Assembly: GCA_037200975.1 (NCBI GenBank)
Contig: JBBCGI010000001.1
Coordinates: forward strand, 1,116,001-1,180,000
Length of the DNA: 64,000 nucleotides
From: Pseudomonadota bacterium
GTDB lineage: Bacteria; Pseudomonadota; Gammaproteobacteria; Steroidobacterales; Steroidobacteraceae
Reading direction: 5' to 3'
Positions 7,695-16,385 of this stretch are shown here, piece after piece. How positions within the stretch are numbered: the first letter of the stretch is position 1; each line of letters starts with the position of its first letter. The translations under genes were made by a program, and so were the position numbers. The notes under the pieces were generated by a model. The model saw only the letters and a list, made by a program, of their open reading frames with translations, had not been told where the DNA came from and did not search any database.

Positions 7695-9610
7695 ACAACG
7701 CGGCTCCTGTCAAGTCGTCGCGCCAGAAGATCGTCGTCGTCGACGACAATCCCGCGTCGCTGTATTCGACCTCGCGCATCCTGCGTTCGGCGGGCTTCGA
7801 GGTGGTCGAGGCCAGCACCGGCGCGGACGCGCTCGCGGCCGCCGAACACGATACCGACCTGATCGTCCTCGACATCAACCTGCCGGACATCGATGGCCTC
7901 GAAGTGTGCCGCCGCCTGCGCGCACGCAGCAACACCGCCTATCTACCAATCGTGCACCTGACCGCCACGTTCATCGGCAGCGACGACTACATGCAGGGGC
8001 TTTCCGCTGGCGGCGACAGCTACCTCACCCACCCGGTCGACCCGCCGGTGCTGATCGCGACCGTGCGCGCGCTGCTGTACGCACGCCAGGCGGACGTGAC
8101 CCGGCGCAGCGCCGATGTGCGGTTCCGCGCGGTATTCGAGCTGGCGTCGAGCGGCATTGCCTTGTTCGACGCCGACCTCGTCTACCTGGACGTGAATCCG
8201 GAGTTCTGCCGCATCGCCGGCCGCGATCGCAGCGACATCGTCGGCAAATCCTGCGGTCACCTGACTGCGCCCGGCCACGAGGAGTTGTGCAAACAGCTGC
8301 ACGAATCACTGGCGAACGGCGGCCGCTGGGAAGGCCCGATGCCGATCGTGCGGCCCGACGGCGCCGTGGTCGAAGTAGAGTGGCGCATCGCCGCGGACAA
8401 CAGCCACGGCGCGCGTATCGGCATCGCCACGAACATCACGGAGCGCGAGCGTCTGCTGGCCAGCGAACGCGCGGCGCGCACCGAAGCCGAACGCAGCAAC
8501 CGCCTCAAGGACGAATTTCTCGCCACGCTGTCGCACGAGCTGCGCAATCCATTGAATGCGATGCTCGGCTGGGCTAGCGTGCTCAAGCGCAAGAACGTCA
8601 CGCCCGCCATGCTCACGCAGGGTCTGGACGCGATCGAGCGCAATTCACGCGTGCAGAGCCACCTCATCGAGGACCTGCTCGACTTCGCCGGCATCCGCTT
8701 CGGCAAGATGCGCGTCGATCTCGATGCGATCCAGCCGGCGCTGTCGGTGCAGGCGGCGTTGGAAGTCGTCGGCACGCAAGCTCAGCACAAGGGCGTGCAG
8801 ATTCAGCTGCGGGTCGCGGATCCCGAAGCCTTTGTGTTCGCGGACGACTCGCGCCTGCAGCAGATAGTCTGGAACCTGCTGAGCAATGCGATCAAGTTCA
8901 CGCCCGCGGGCGGGAGCATCGAAGTCCACGCGCGCGTCATCGGCGAGCAATACGAAATCGCGGTGAGCGACACCGGCCGAGGCATCAGTCCGGAATTCCT
9001 GCCACAGATCTTCGAACGTTTCAGTCAGCAGGAATCGGGGACGGGCAAGAGTTTCGCGGGCCTCGGCATCGGACTGACCATAGTCAAACACCTGGTCGAC
9101 ATCCAGCAGGGCACGATCGACGTGCTCAGCGAAGGGGTCGGCAAGGGTGCGACCTTCCGCGTCCGCCTGCCGCTGACGGACCGGCGTCCGAGCGAGATCA
9201 CGGCCGATCGCTCCACGCGGTTGAAGCGCGTCAAGGCGCTGGTGGTCGAGGACGATTCGGACGCACGCGCGCTGATCGCGCGCATTCTCGGCGATGTCGG
9301 CGCCCTGGTCAGCGAGGCGTCGGATGCCGAAGCGGCGATGCTGCATGTCCGCAGCAATGTGCCCGACATCCTCATCAGCGACATCGGCATGGCGCGGCTC
9401 GACGGCTACCAGATGCTGCGCAACCTGCGCGCCGCCGGGTTCGATGCGCTGCGGCTGCCGGCGATCGCGCTGACCGCGTTCTCGCGGCTGCAGGATCGCG
9501 ACGATGCGCTGGCCGCGGGATTCCAGGCACACCTGGCGAAGCCGGTGCGGGCCGAAGCGCTGGTGAGCGCGGTCGCCAACCTGATCCGCAAGAAAGAGAG
9601 TTCCCTCTAG
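7691..9610 (+). CDS. hybrid sensor kinase: receiver-PAS-HisKA-HATPase-receiver
   Basis: 639 aa, cytosolic. Receiver 1 (about 13-128) has VVDDN, acceptor Asp61 and Thr91, but the conserved Lys of the KP motif is His114 (YLTHPVD). A PAS domain follows (about 140-255), then HisKA with TLSHELRNPLNAM (His282), HATPase with NLLSNAIKFTP and GLGIGLTIVKHL, and a C-terminal receiver (about 513-630) with VVEDD, SDIGMARLDGY and HLAKPV. It is the last gene of the stressosome operon. Receiver 1 is placed to take phosphate from the upstream kinase (6834-7694). No DNA-binding output is encoded in the operon. Confidence 0.92.
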   Translation: MNNAAPVKSSRQKIVVVDDNPASLYSTSRILRSAGFEVVEASTGADALAAAEHDTDLIVLDINLPDIDGLEVCRRLRARSNTAYLPIVHLTATFIGSDDYMQGLSAGGDSYLTHPVDPPVLIATVRALLYARQADVTRRSADVRFRAVFELASSGIALFDADLVYLDVNPEFCRIAGRDRSDIVGKSCGHLTAPGHEELCKQLHESLANGGRWEGPMPIVRPDGAVVEVEWRIAADNSHGARIGIATNITERERLLASERAARTEAERSNRLKDEFLATLSHELRNPLNAMLGWASVLKRKNVTPAMLTQGLDAIERNSRVQSHLIEDLLDFAGIRFGKMRVDLDAIQPALSVQAALEVVGTQAQHKGVQIQLRVADPEAFVFADDSRLQQIVWNLLSNAIKFTPAGGSIEVHARVIGEQYEIAVSDTGRGISPEFLPQIFERFSQQESGTGKSFAGLGIGLTIVKHLVDIQQGTIDVLSEGVGKGATFRVRLPLTDRRPSEITADRSTRLKRVKALVVEDDSDARALIARILGDVGALVSEASDAEAAMLHVRSNVPDILISDIGMARLDGYQMLRNLRAAGFDALRLPAIALTAFSRLQDRDDALAAGFQAHLAKPVRAEALVSAVANLIRKKESSL

Positions 9611-9626
9611 TTAGCTGGCGGCGGCG

Positions 9627-10790
9627 CTATTTCCGGAACGAAAGTGTTTCCCAGAGCGCCACAATCACCAGGATGACCGTGGTCGCGGTGCCGAGCGCCA
9701 GCGGCGTCACGTGTTCGAGCGTCGGGGAGATCGCCGCGACCAGCGCCAGCAACCCGAGCCCGGCCAGATGCGACAACGGGTAGTACTTGGCGCTGGCGCG
9801 CTTGAAGTAGATGTTCCCGGCCAGGTACAGCGCCGGCCCACCTAACAAGGCCGCCGCGGCGCCGGGCGTCAGGTGCCCCATCGGATGCGCAATGGTGATC
9901 TCGTCCGCCACCGCGCACACCACGATCCCGGCGACGATCGGGATGTGGAAATACGTGTAGACGTTGCGCGCCATGCGGCCCGGATCTTTCGCTCCCGCGA
10001 ACTCCCGGCTGCCACGCTCCGCGCCGATGTTGAAGTAAATCCACCACATCGCGACGCTGCCGAGGAACGCCACGATGAAGGCGCACACCGCAGGATTGGT
10101 CGCGGGCAAGGACGCGGCGGTCGCCCCCGTCACGAGAATGGACTCGCCGAGCGCGATGATCACGAACAGCGCGCAGCGTTCGGCCATGTGTGCGCCGTCG
10201 ATCTTCCAATCCGCCGTGCTCGAGCGTCCGAGGCCCGGGACATAGAAATACGCGACCGGCCCGAGATACTCGATGCCGAGGGCGAGGAGCCACAACAACA
10301 CGCGCTGCTCGGCGGCGAGACATCCGCCCGCGATCCAGAACAGCGCCGAGACCGCGAGCCAGATGAACACGCGGCGCATGTTGGCGAAATTCGCCGCGTC
10401 GCGCTTGTGTAACGCGTGCACCAGGAATGCGGTTCTCGCCATCTGCATGAACGCATATGCAATGGCGAACAACAGGCCCTCGCTGCCAAAGGCATTCGGA
10501 ATCGACGCCGACAGCATCAAGCCCGCGAGCATCAGCGCGAACATCATCATGCGCACCGCGGGCTTCTCGGGGTCTATCCAGTTGGTGAACCAGCAGGTGT
10601 AGATCCACACCCACCACACCGCCAGCAACAGGAACAGGGTCTGCAGCCCGCCCGCGAGCGTCAGGTGTTCGAGCAGCGTGTGCGACAGCTGCGTGACGGC
10701 GAACACGAACACCAGGTCGAAAAACAGCTCGACGTAGGTGACACGAGTGTGGCCCTCGCGCGTGCGCAGCAGATTGTGACGTGTGGCCAT
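9627..10790 (-). CDS. LtrA-family (low temperature requirement A) membrane protein
   Basis: 387 aa, with roughly ten hydrophobic segments. The N-terminus has the family signature YVELFFDLVFVFAVTQLSH (about 19-37). LtrA was named from a cold-sensitive Listeria mutant; its biochemical role is not established. It is convergent with the stressosome operon, stop codons 16 bp apart, and divergent from copA with 76 bp between starts. Identification is by signature and topology. Confidence 0.88.
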   Translation of the reverse strand: MATRHNLLRTREGHTRVTYVELFFDLVFVFAVTQLSHTLLEHLTLAGGLQTLFLLLAVWWVWIYTCWFTNWIDPEKPAVRMMMFALMLAGLMLSASIPNAFGSEGLLFAIAYAFMQMARTAFLVHALHKRDAANFANMRRVFIWLAVSALFWIAGGCLAAEQRVLLWLLALGIEYLGPVAYFYVPGLGRSSTADWKIDGAHMAERCALFVIIALGESILVTGATAASLPATNPAVCAFIVAFLGSVAMWWIYFNIGAERGSREFAGAKDPGRMARNVYTYFHIPIVAGIVVCAVADEITIAHPMGHLTPGAAAALLGGPALYLAGNIYFKRASAKYYPLSHLAGLGLLALVAAISPTLEHVTPLALGTATTVILVIVALWETLSFRK

Positions 10791-10866
10791 GCAACTCCCC
10801 GGTCTTTCGCTGACCAGTCTGCCACAACGCGTTGCCCGCGCATCCGCGCCCCATTAGTCTTCGCTG

Positions 10867-12507
10867 ATGTTCTCCCGACGTCGATTCGTTCAGGGCCTGG
10901 GCACCGGCGGTTTGCTGCTGGCGGGCGGGCATCGCGCCTTCGCCGCCGCGGCGGCGCGCACCGAGCTCACGGGGCCGGATTTCGATCTGACCATCGACGA
11001 ACTGCCGGTGAATTTCACCGGCGCGCCGCGCCGCGCGGTTGCCGTCAACGGCCAGGTGCCCGGGCCACTGCTGCGCATGCGCCAGGGCGATTCGGTCACG
11101 ATCCGGGTCACCAACAAACTGCGCGAACGCACTTCGATCCATTGGCACGGCATCATCCTGCCGGCCGACATGGATGGTGTGCCGGGCTTGTCGTTCGACG
11201 GCATCGCGCCGGGCGCCACGTTCACCTATCGCTTCAAGGTGAACCAGTCGGGCACGTACTGGTATCACTCGCATTCGCGCTTTCAGGAGCAGGTCGGCCT
11301 GTACGGCTCCATCGTCGTCGAACGACGCGGCGGCGAGCGGCACGGCGCCGATCGCGAACACACGCTGCTGTTGTCGGACTGGACCGACCACGACCCCGAA
11401 CACATCTATGCGACGCTCAAGCGCCAGAGCGATTACTACAACTACGACAAACGCACGCTCGCGGATTTCCTGGCCGACGCGCGCGCGCAGGGCTTCGCGG
11501 CCGCCGCCGCCGAGCGGCGCATGTGGGCGTCGATGCGTATGGACCCGACGGACCTCGCCGACGTCAGTGGCTACGCATACACCTATCTACTGAACGGCGC
11601 GCCGCCCGCCGGCAACTTCACCCTTGCGTTCAAGCCCGGCGAACGTGTGCGGCTGCGCGTCATCAATGGCTCGTCGATGAGTTTTTTCGATCTGCGGATT
11701 CCGGGCCTCAAACTCGCCGTCGTGGCCACGGACGGCCAGGATGTCGAACCCGTCACTGTCGACGAACTGCGCATCGGCACGGCGGAGGTTTACGACGTCA
11801 TCGTCGCACCCGGCGATGCCGCGTACACGATCTTCGCGCAATCGATGGACCGCTCCGGGTATGCGCGCGGCACGCTGGCGCCACGCGCCGGCATGACGGC
11901 CGAAGTCCCCACGCTCGACTCGCGCGCCGAACTGGCGATGGCCGACATGGGCCACGGAGCCATGGACCACAGCAAGATGGATCACTCGACGCTGCATCAT
12001 GCACCCGAGGAATCAGGCCCGATCGTCGACATGAAGGCCAGCATGGTAATGCCGCGCCTCGACGACCCCGGCATCGGACTGCGCGACAACGGCCGGCGCG
12101 TGCTTACGTACTCCGATCTGTCCACGCTCGGTGGGCCGATCGACCGGCGCGATGCCGCTCGCGAGATCGAGCTGCACCTGACCGGCCACATGGAGCGCTA
12201 CATCTGGTCGTTCAACGGCCAGAAGTTCTCGGATGCGCAGCCGCTGGCGCTCAAACACGACGAACGCGTGCGCGTGGTGCTCGTCAACGACACCATGATG
12301 ACGCATCCGATCCACCTGCACGGCATGTGGAGCGAGTTGCTGGATGCGCGCGGCGCATTTCTCGCGCGCAAACACACGGTGGTGGTGCAACCGGGGCAAC
12401 GTCTCGCCTATCTGGTAACGGCCGACGCGCTGGGTAGTTGGGCGTATCACTGCCACCTGCTCTACCACATGGAAGCGGGCATGTTCCGCGAAGTGGTGGT
12501 GGCGTGA
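10867..12507 (+). CDS. copA: CopA-type multicopper oxidase (copper resistance)
   Basis: 546 aa, exported periplasmic oxidase that oxidises Cu(I) to the less toxic Cu(II). The N-terminus is a Tat signal (SRRRFVQG, residues 3-10, then a Gly/Leu/Ala stretch). All four copper-ligand motifs are present: IHWHG (91-95), WYHSHS (about 134), HPIHLHG near 480 and YHCHLLYHMEAGM near the C-terminus. A Met/His-rich insert (about 356-382, MGHGAMDHSKMDH) resembles copper-binding repeats of CopA. The stop overlaps copB by 4 bp. No CopRS-type regulator is adjacent. Confidence 0.95.
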   Translation: MFSRRRFVQGLGTGGLLLAGGHRAFAAAAARTELTGPDFDLTIDELPVNFTGAPRRAVAVNGQVPGPLLRMRQGDSVTIRVTNKLRERTSIHWHGIILPADMDGVPGLSFDGIAPGATFTYRFKVNQSGTYWYHSHSRFQEQVGLYGSIVVERRGGERHGADREHTLLLSDWTDHDPEHIYATLKRQSDYYNYDKRTLADFLADARAQGFAAAAAERRMWASMRMDPTDLADVSGYAYTYLLNGAPPAGNFTLAFKPGERVRLRVINGSSMSFFDLRIPGLKLAVVATDGQDVEPVTVDELRIGTAEVYDVIVAPGDAAYTIFAQSMDRSGYARGTLAPRAGMTAEVPTLDSRAELAMADMGHGAMDHSKMDHSTLHHAPEESGPIVDMKASMVMPRLDDPGIGLRDNGRRVLTYSDLSTLGGPIDRRDAAREIELHLTGHMERYIWSFNGQKFSDAQPLALKHDERVRVVLVNDTMMTHPIHLHGMWSELLDARGAFLARKHTVVVQPGQRLAYLVTADALGSWAYHCHLLYHMEAGMFREVVVA

Positions 12508-13292
12508 GGTGCCGGCTGCTCATCCTCGCGTCGCTGGCCTGCATGCGTTGCGGGTTTGCGCAGGGCCAGAGCGAGCTCGAACACGTGCCGCCCGATGTGC
12601 CGCAGTCGCGCGTGCATTCCATGCCCTACGGCGAGATGGCCGGCATGATGGGCATGGACGATCGCAAGCGCTTCGGCAAAGTGATGCTCGATGAGGTCGA
12701 ATGGCAGGACAGCGATGCCGGTTCGACCTTCGAATGGAATGCCGCCGCCTGGTACGGCGGCGACTACCACAAGCTGCGCATCGAGAGCGAAGGCACACGG
12801 ACCGCGGGCGAGACGCACGAGGCGCGCACGGAGCTGCTGTGGGAACGCATCGTCACGCCCTGGTGGAGCGTGCGCGCCGGTGCGCGCCATGATGCGGGTT
12901 CCGGGCCGGCGCGCGATTGGGCGTCCATCGGTCTCGCCGGCCTGGCGCCAGGGTTCATCGAAGTCGAGGCCGCGGCGTACTTCGGCGAAGGCGGCCGCGG
13001 CGCGCTCCGGCTAACTAGCCACTACGACCTGTTGCTGACGCAGCGGTTGATCCTGCAGCCGCAGGCCGAGCTGAACGCCTATACACGCGATGATGTGGCG
13101 CGGCTGATCGGCTCGGGGCTTTCCGACCTCACGCTGGGATTGAGACTGCGTTACGAATGGCAGCGCGAGTTCGCGCCCTATCTTGGCGTGATCTGGGCGG
13201 CACACTTCGGCGACAGCGCTGATTTGAGGCAAGCCGCCGGTGAAACCGCCAGAGAAGCCACTTTGATAGCCGGCATTCGCGCCTGGTTCTAG
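12504..13292 (+). CDS. copB: CopB-type outer membrane copper resistance protein
   Basis: 262 aa from the GTG at 12504, which overlaps the copA stop (GTGA) and gives a plausible signal peptide (RCRLLILASLACMRCGFAQ). CopB is an outer-membrane beta-barrel encoded with CopA. Seen: a Met-rich N-terminal segment (MPYGEMAGMMGMDD), then amphipathic strands such as FEWNAAAWYGGDYHKLRIESE and a terminal aromatic residue (AWF), typical of outer-membrane proteins. An upstream in-frame ATG at 12438 lies inside copA and is unlikely. The gene ends only 6 bp before the left repeat of the RAYT element. Confidence 0.93.
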   Translation: MRCRLLILASLACMRCGFAQGQSELEHVPPDVPQSRVHSMPYGEMAGMMGMDDRKRFGKVMLDEVEWQDSDAGSTFEWNAAAWYGGDYHKLRIESEGTRTAGETHEARTELLWERIVTPWWSVRAGARHDAGSGPARDWASIGLAGLAPGFIEVEAAAYFGEGGRGALRLTSHYDLLLTQRLILQPQAELNAYTRDDVARLIGSGLSDLTLGLRLRYEWQREFAPYLGVIWAAHFGDSADLRQAAGETAREATLIAGIRAWF

Positions 13293-13298
13293 GCGCTA

Positions 13299-13330
13299 AG
13301 TGGTGCCGGGGTGCAATTCTCGTAATTAGC
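13299..13330 (+). repeat. left 32-bp inverted repeat of RAYT element
   Basis: Exact reverse complement of 14301-14332. It contains GGTGCCGGG, also the core of the REP-like hairpin at 27749-27827, which suggests one repeat family. The inner end reads CGTAATTAGC. Confidence 0.9.
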
Positions 13331-13416
13331 GGCTGAACACGTCGCTTTTGCCGGTTTACCACGGCAACCCGACATTGCAAGGTCGCCCTCTCCTTCAAAG
13401 CAATCGCGAGGCACGG

Positions 13417-14289
13417 ATGCCGCGCCGACTTCGAATTCACCTCGCCGGTGGTCTCTATCACGTGACGCTCCGGGGCAATCACCAGCAGAATATTTTCGTC
13501 GTCGATAACGATCGCCATCTGCTCAACAAGATCGTTGCCCGCGCGATCGAGAAGTTCGGCGCCCGTCTGCATGCCTATTGCTGGATGAGCAATCACCTGC
13601 ACCTGCTCCTGCAGGCCGGCACCGAACCAATTTCAGGGCCCATGCGGCAGATGGCGTCGGAGTTCGCGCGCGCCATGCAGGTCAAGCTGGAAACGACGGG
13701 GCATTTCTTCGAGCGGCGCTACCACGCCACTTTGGTGGACGCGGATTCCTATCTACTCGAGGTGTTGCGGTACATCCATCTCAATCCAGTCCGCGCCGGG
13801 CTAGTTCCCGCGCCCTCCCTGTTCCGTTGGTCGAGTCACCACGCCTATGCCGGCGCGCGCCAGGAACCGTGGGTCACGACGGATTTCGTCCTCCAGCTCT
13901 TCTCGGCAGATCGGTTGCGCGCCATTGCCGCTTATCTGCGATTTGTCGAGTCGACGCCCGACGAGTCGGTCTGTTCCAGGCTCGAGGGCGGCGAGGCAAT
14001 GATCGGCAGTGACGAATTCATCGCTCGAATCGGCCGTGAATCTCCACAACCCCGCACGCGCCAGACATTGAATGATTTGATCGATGAAGCCCGCCGACGT
14101 TTTGAGGTCAACGACGATCAGCTGCGCTCCCCGGCACGTGATCGCTACTTGATGAAGGTGCGCGCGTGGATCGCTCACCACGCCAAACGACGTGGAATTG
14201 CGACCTGCGCGGCCGTGGCACGCGCGTTGGGTCGCACGGAAGGAGCGCTCAGGCATGCAATCAAGGCATACCCCGGCGACGTCGAATGA
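13417..14289 (+). CDS. REP-associated tyrosine transposase (RAYT)
   Basis: 290 aa from ATG 13417 (MPRRLRIH), the usual RAYT opening; the in-frame ATG at 13348 adds unconserved residues. The Y1 transposase core has GGLYHVTLRGN (11-21), the metal-binding HUH-like pair SNHLHLL (H60, H62) and the tyrosine region YLLEVLRYIHLNPVRAGLV (112-130), with Tyr112 or Tyr119 as candidate nucleophile. The C-terminal 80 residues look like a DnaA/HTH-type DNA-binding tail (CAAVARALGRTEGALRHA). Flanking 32-bp inverted repeats are its likely substrates. Confidence 0.93.
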   Translation: MPRRLRIHLAGGLYHVTLRGNHQQNIFVVDNDRHLLNKIVARAIEKFGARLHAYCWMSNHLHLLLQAGTEPISGPMRQMASEFARAMQVKLETTGHFFERRYHATLVDADSYLLEVLRYIHLNPVRAGLVPAPSLFRWSSHHAYAGARQEPWVTTDFVLQLFSADRLRAIAAYLRFVESTPDESVCSRLEGGEAMIGSDEFIARIGRESPQPRTRQTLNDLIDEARRRFEVNDDQLRSPARDRYLMKVRAWIAHHAKRRGIATCAAVARALGRTEGALRHAIKAYPGDVE

Positions 14290-14300
14290 GCGCGTCGAGT

Positions 14301-14332
14301 GCTAATTACGAGAATTGCACCCCGGCACCACT
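14301..14332 (-). repeat. right 32-bp inverted repeat of RAYT element
   Basis: Perfect inverted copy of 13299-13330, beginning 11 bp after the transposase stop. Its last 2 bp belong to the stop codon of mgsC (TAG read on the minus strand, 14331-14333), so insertion or recombination left that gene intact to its last codon. Confidence 0.9.
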
Positions 14333-15689
14333 ATTTCCCCGGTACCCAGGACGTGCCGGCCAGGGGCACGTTCGCCATCGCCGCGGCTTCGACCGTCAGC
14401 GCCACGAGGTCTTCGCGCTCCAGGTGATGCACGTTCTGCTTGCCGCAGGCGCGCGCGATCGTGGTGAGCTCCATGTTCAGCGTCTTGAGATAGTTCGTAA
14501 GCCGCTTCGCGCCGCTGGTCGGATCCAGCCGCTGTTCGAGCACGGCATCCTGCGTCGTCACGCCTACCGGGCACTTGCCGGTATGGCAGTGATGGCAGAA
14601 CCCCGGCGCCGTGCCGAGCTTGGCGTAGTCATCGAGCGCAGAAACATGTTTGTCGCCCGACAGGTAGCTGGCGCTGTTGCAACCCAGCGCCATCAACACG
14701 CCCTGCCCGATCGCCACCGCATCCGCGCCCATCGCGATCGCCTTCGCCACATCCGCGCCGGTGCGGATGCCACCGGACACGATGAGCTGCACCTTGCCGC
14801 GCATGTTTAGATCGTCGATGGCCTCCACCGCCTGCCGCACCGCCGCCAGCGTCGGAATCCCGACGTGCTCGATGAACACGGTCTGCGTCGCGGCCGTGCC
14901 GCCCTGCATGCCGTCGACCACGATCACGTCCGCACCCGCGTGCACCGCGAGCTTCACGTCGTGGTTCACGCGCGTCGCGCCCACTTTCACGTAGATAGGC
15001 TTCTCCCAATCCGTGATCTCGCGCAGCTCGTTGATCTTGATCACCAGATCGTCCGGCCCGGTCCAGTCCGGATGGCGCGAGGCCGAGCGCTGATCGACCC
15101 CCGCCGGCAACGTGCGCATCTGCGCCACGCGCGGATTCACCTTCTGCCCCAGCAACATGCCGCCACCGCCGGGCTTGGCGCCCTGCCCGATCACGATCTC
15201 GATCGCATCGGCGCGGCGCACGTCGTCCGGATTGAAGCCGTAACGCGACGGCAGGCACTGGTACACCAGCGTCTTTGAGCTCTCGCGTTCCTCGGAAGTC
15301 ATGCCGCCGTCACCGGTCGTCGTCGAAGTGCCGACCGCCGTCGCCGCGCGCCCCAGCGCCTCCTTCACGCGCGCCGACAACGCACCGAAGCTCATGCCCG
15401 CGATCGTGATCGGCGTCGCCAGCTCAACCGGCCGCGTCGCGAAGCGCGTGCCCAGCACCGTCTTCGTCGAACACTTCTCGCGATATCCCTCGAGCGGATA
15501 CCGCGACAGCGACGCGCCGAGGAACACGAGGTCGTCGAAACCCGGCAGGCGCCGCTTCGCGCCGAGCCCGCGGATTTCGTACAAACCCGTGGCCGCGGCG
15601 CGCTGGATGTAGTCGATCACGTGCCGGTCGTAACCGGCGGATTCTTCCAGCGACAGGTGCGACAACGCCGGCGGTATTCTTTCGTTCAT
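14331..15689 (-). CDS. mgsC: N-methylglutamate synthase subunit C (GltB-like FMN/Fe-S domain)
   Basis: 452 aa, homologous to the FMN-binding domain of the glutamate synthase large subunit (GlxD/MgsC). Seen: GMSFGALSARVKEALGRAA, TSTTTGDGGM, the FMN-barrel segments VIVVDGMQGGTAA and VSGGIRTGADVAKAIAMGADAV, and the iron-sulfur cysteines FCHHCHTGKCPVG (about 370-382). With MgsA and MgsB it makes N-methylglutamate from gamma-glutamylmethylamide in the methylamine-using NMG pathway. It is the last gene of the eight-gene operon, starting 3 bp after mgsB, and its stop lies in the RAYT inverted repeat. Confidence 0.9.
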   Translation of the reverse strand: MNERIPPALSHLSLEESAGYDRHVIDYIQRAAATGLYEIRGLGAKRRLPGFDDLVFLGASLSRYPLEGYREKCSTKTVLGTRFATRPVELATPITIAGMSFGALSARVKEALGRAATAVGTSTTTGDGGMTSEERESSKTLVYQCLPSRYGFNPDDVRRADAIEIVIGQGAKPGGGGMLLGQKVNPRVAQMRTLPAGVDQRSASRHPDWTGPDDLVIKINELREITDWEKPIYVKVGATRVNHDVKLAVHAGADVIVVDGMQGGTAATQTVFIEHVGIPTLAAVRQAVEAIDDLNMRGKVQLIVSGGIRTGADVAKAIAMGADAVAIGQGVLMALGCNSASYLSGDKHVSALDDYAKLGTAPGFCHHCHTGKCPVGVTTQDAVLEQRLDPTSGAKRLTNYLKTLNMELTTIARACGKQNVHHLEREDLVALTVEAAAMANVPLAGTSWVPGK

Positions 15690-15692
15690 GTC

Positions 15693-16385
15693 TCAATATT
15701 CCTGGTTGGCATCGGCGTTCCAGTGGTACAGCGTCTTCGCCGAAGCCACCCGCCGGAATTCGCGCGGTGAATGGTTCAAACCACTCGCGGCCAGCAGCTG
15801 CTGCACCGCTGCAAAGTCCGCATCACCCATCGGTTCGTAGCGCGCATCCGCGCCGAGCGAACGCACCTGGCCACGCACGTAGATCACCGCCTCGTACAAC
15901 GAATCGCCGAGCGCGTCGCCCGCATCGCCGCAGATCACGATGCGGCCCGCCTGCGCCATGAACGCCGAGAAACCTCCGACATTGCCGCCCACGACGATGT
16001 CGCCGCCCTTCAATGAAATTCCGCAGCGCAACGCCGCGTCGCCATGGATCACGAGCAGCCCGCCATGCGCGGAGGCTCCCGCCGCGGTCGACGCAAAACC
16101 GGCGACGCGAATCGATCCCGACATCATGTTCTCGCCCACGCCGGGCCCGGCGTTGCCGTGCACGGTGATGTTCGCCTGCATGTTCATGCCGCCGAGGTAA
16201 TACCCCGCGTGCCCGTCGACCTCGATGTCGAGCGGCGCGTGGCAACCCGCCGCGATCGAGTGCGCGCCGTCGGCGTTGAATATCTTCACGTGCCGCACGC
16301 CCGCACCCTGCGCTTCGAGATGCAGGAACCGATTCACTTCGCGCAGCGGCGTCACGGCCAGATCGAACTGCTTCAGACCTTCCAC
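15693..16385 (-). CDS. mgsB: N-methylglutamate synthase subunit B (GXGXG domain)
   Basis: 230 aa. It carries the right-handed beta-helix (GXGXG) domain found at the C-terminus of glutamate synthase: repeating turns such as DGHAGYYLGGMNMQANITVHGNAG, GGLLVIHGDAALRCG and GGDIVVGGNVGGF (about 57-150). In MgsABC this stand-alone subunit takes the structural place of that domain. It overlaps mgsA by 13 bp and precedes mgsC by 3 bp. Confidence 0.88.
   Translation of the reverse strand: MEGLKQFDLAVTPLREVNRFLHLEAQGAGVRHVKIFNADGAHSIAAGCHAPLDIEVDGHAGYYLGGMNMQANITVHGNAGPGVGENMMSGSIRVAGFASTAAGASAHGGLLVIHGDAALRCGISLKGGDIVVGGNVGGFSAFMAQAGRIVICGDAGDALGDSLYEAVIYVRGQVRSLGADARYEPMGDADFAAVQQLLAASGLNHSPREFRRVASAKTLYHWNADANQEY

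Larger units (their letters stand above)
13299..14332 (+). mobile_element. RAYT element bounded by 32-bp perfect inverted repeats
   Basis: A REP-associated tyrosine transposase gene is flanked by identical inverted copies of a 32-bp sequence (13299-13330 and 14301-14332). Each outer end begins AGTGGTGCCGGGGTGCAATT. Together with the gene they form a 1034-bp unit. RAYTs are Y1/HUH enzymes thought to move REP sequences. The unit sits between convergent genes: the copB stop is 6 bp to its left and its right end overlaps the mgsC stop codon by 2 bp. Confidence 0.85.

Noticed and set aside
9607-12437. Very long frames opposite or out of phase with LtrA and copA (598 and 673 codons)
   Set aside because: They cross two real genes of opposite direction, have no domains and are Arg-rich, the usual shadow pattern.
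12438-12503. Longer CopB start at ATG 12438
   Set aside because: It would lie inside copA and spoil the signal peptide; the GTG at 12504 overlaps the copA stop and gives a normal leader.
14166-14810. Plus-strand frame running from the RAYT tail across the right repeat into mgsC
   Set aside because: It crosses the repeat and reads antisense to mgsC; it is a chance frame.
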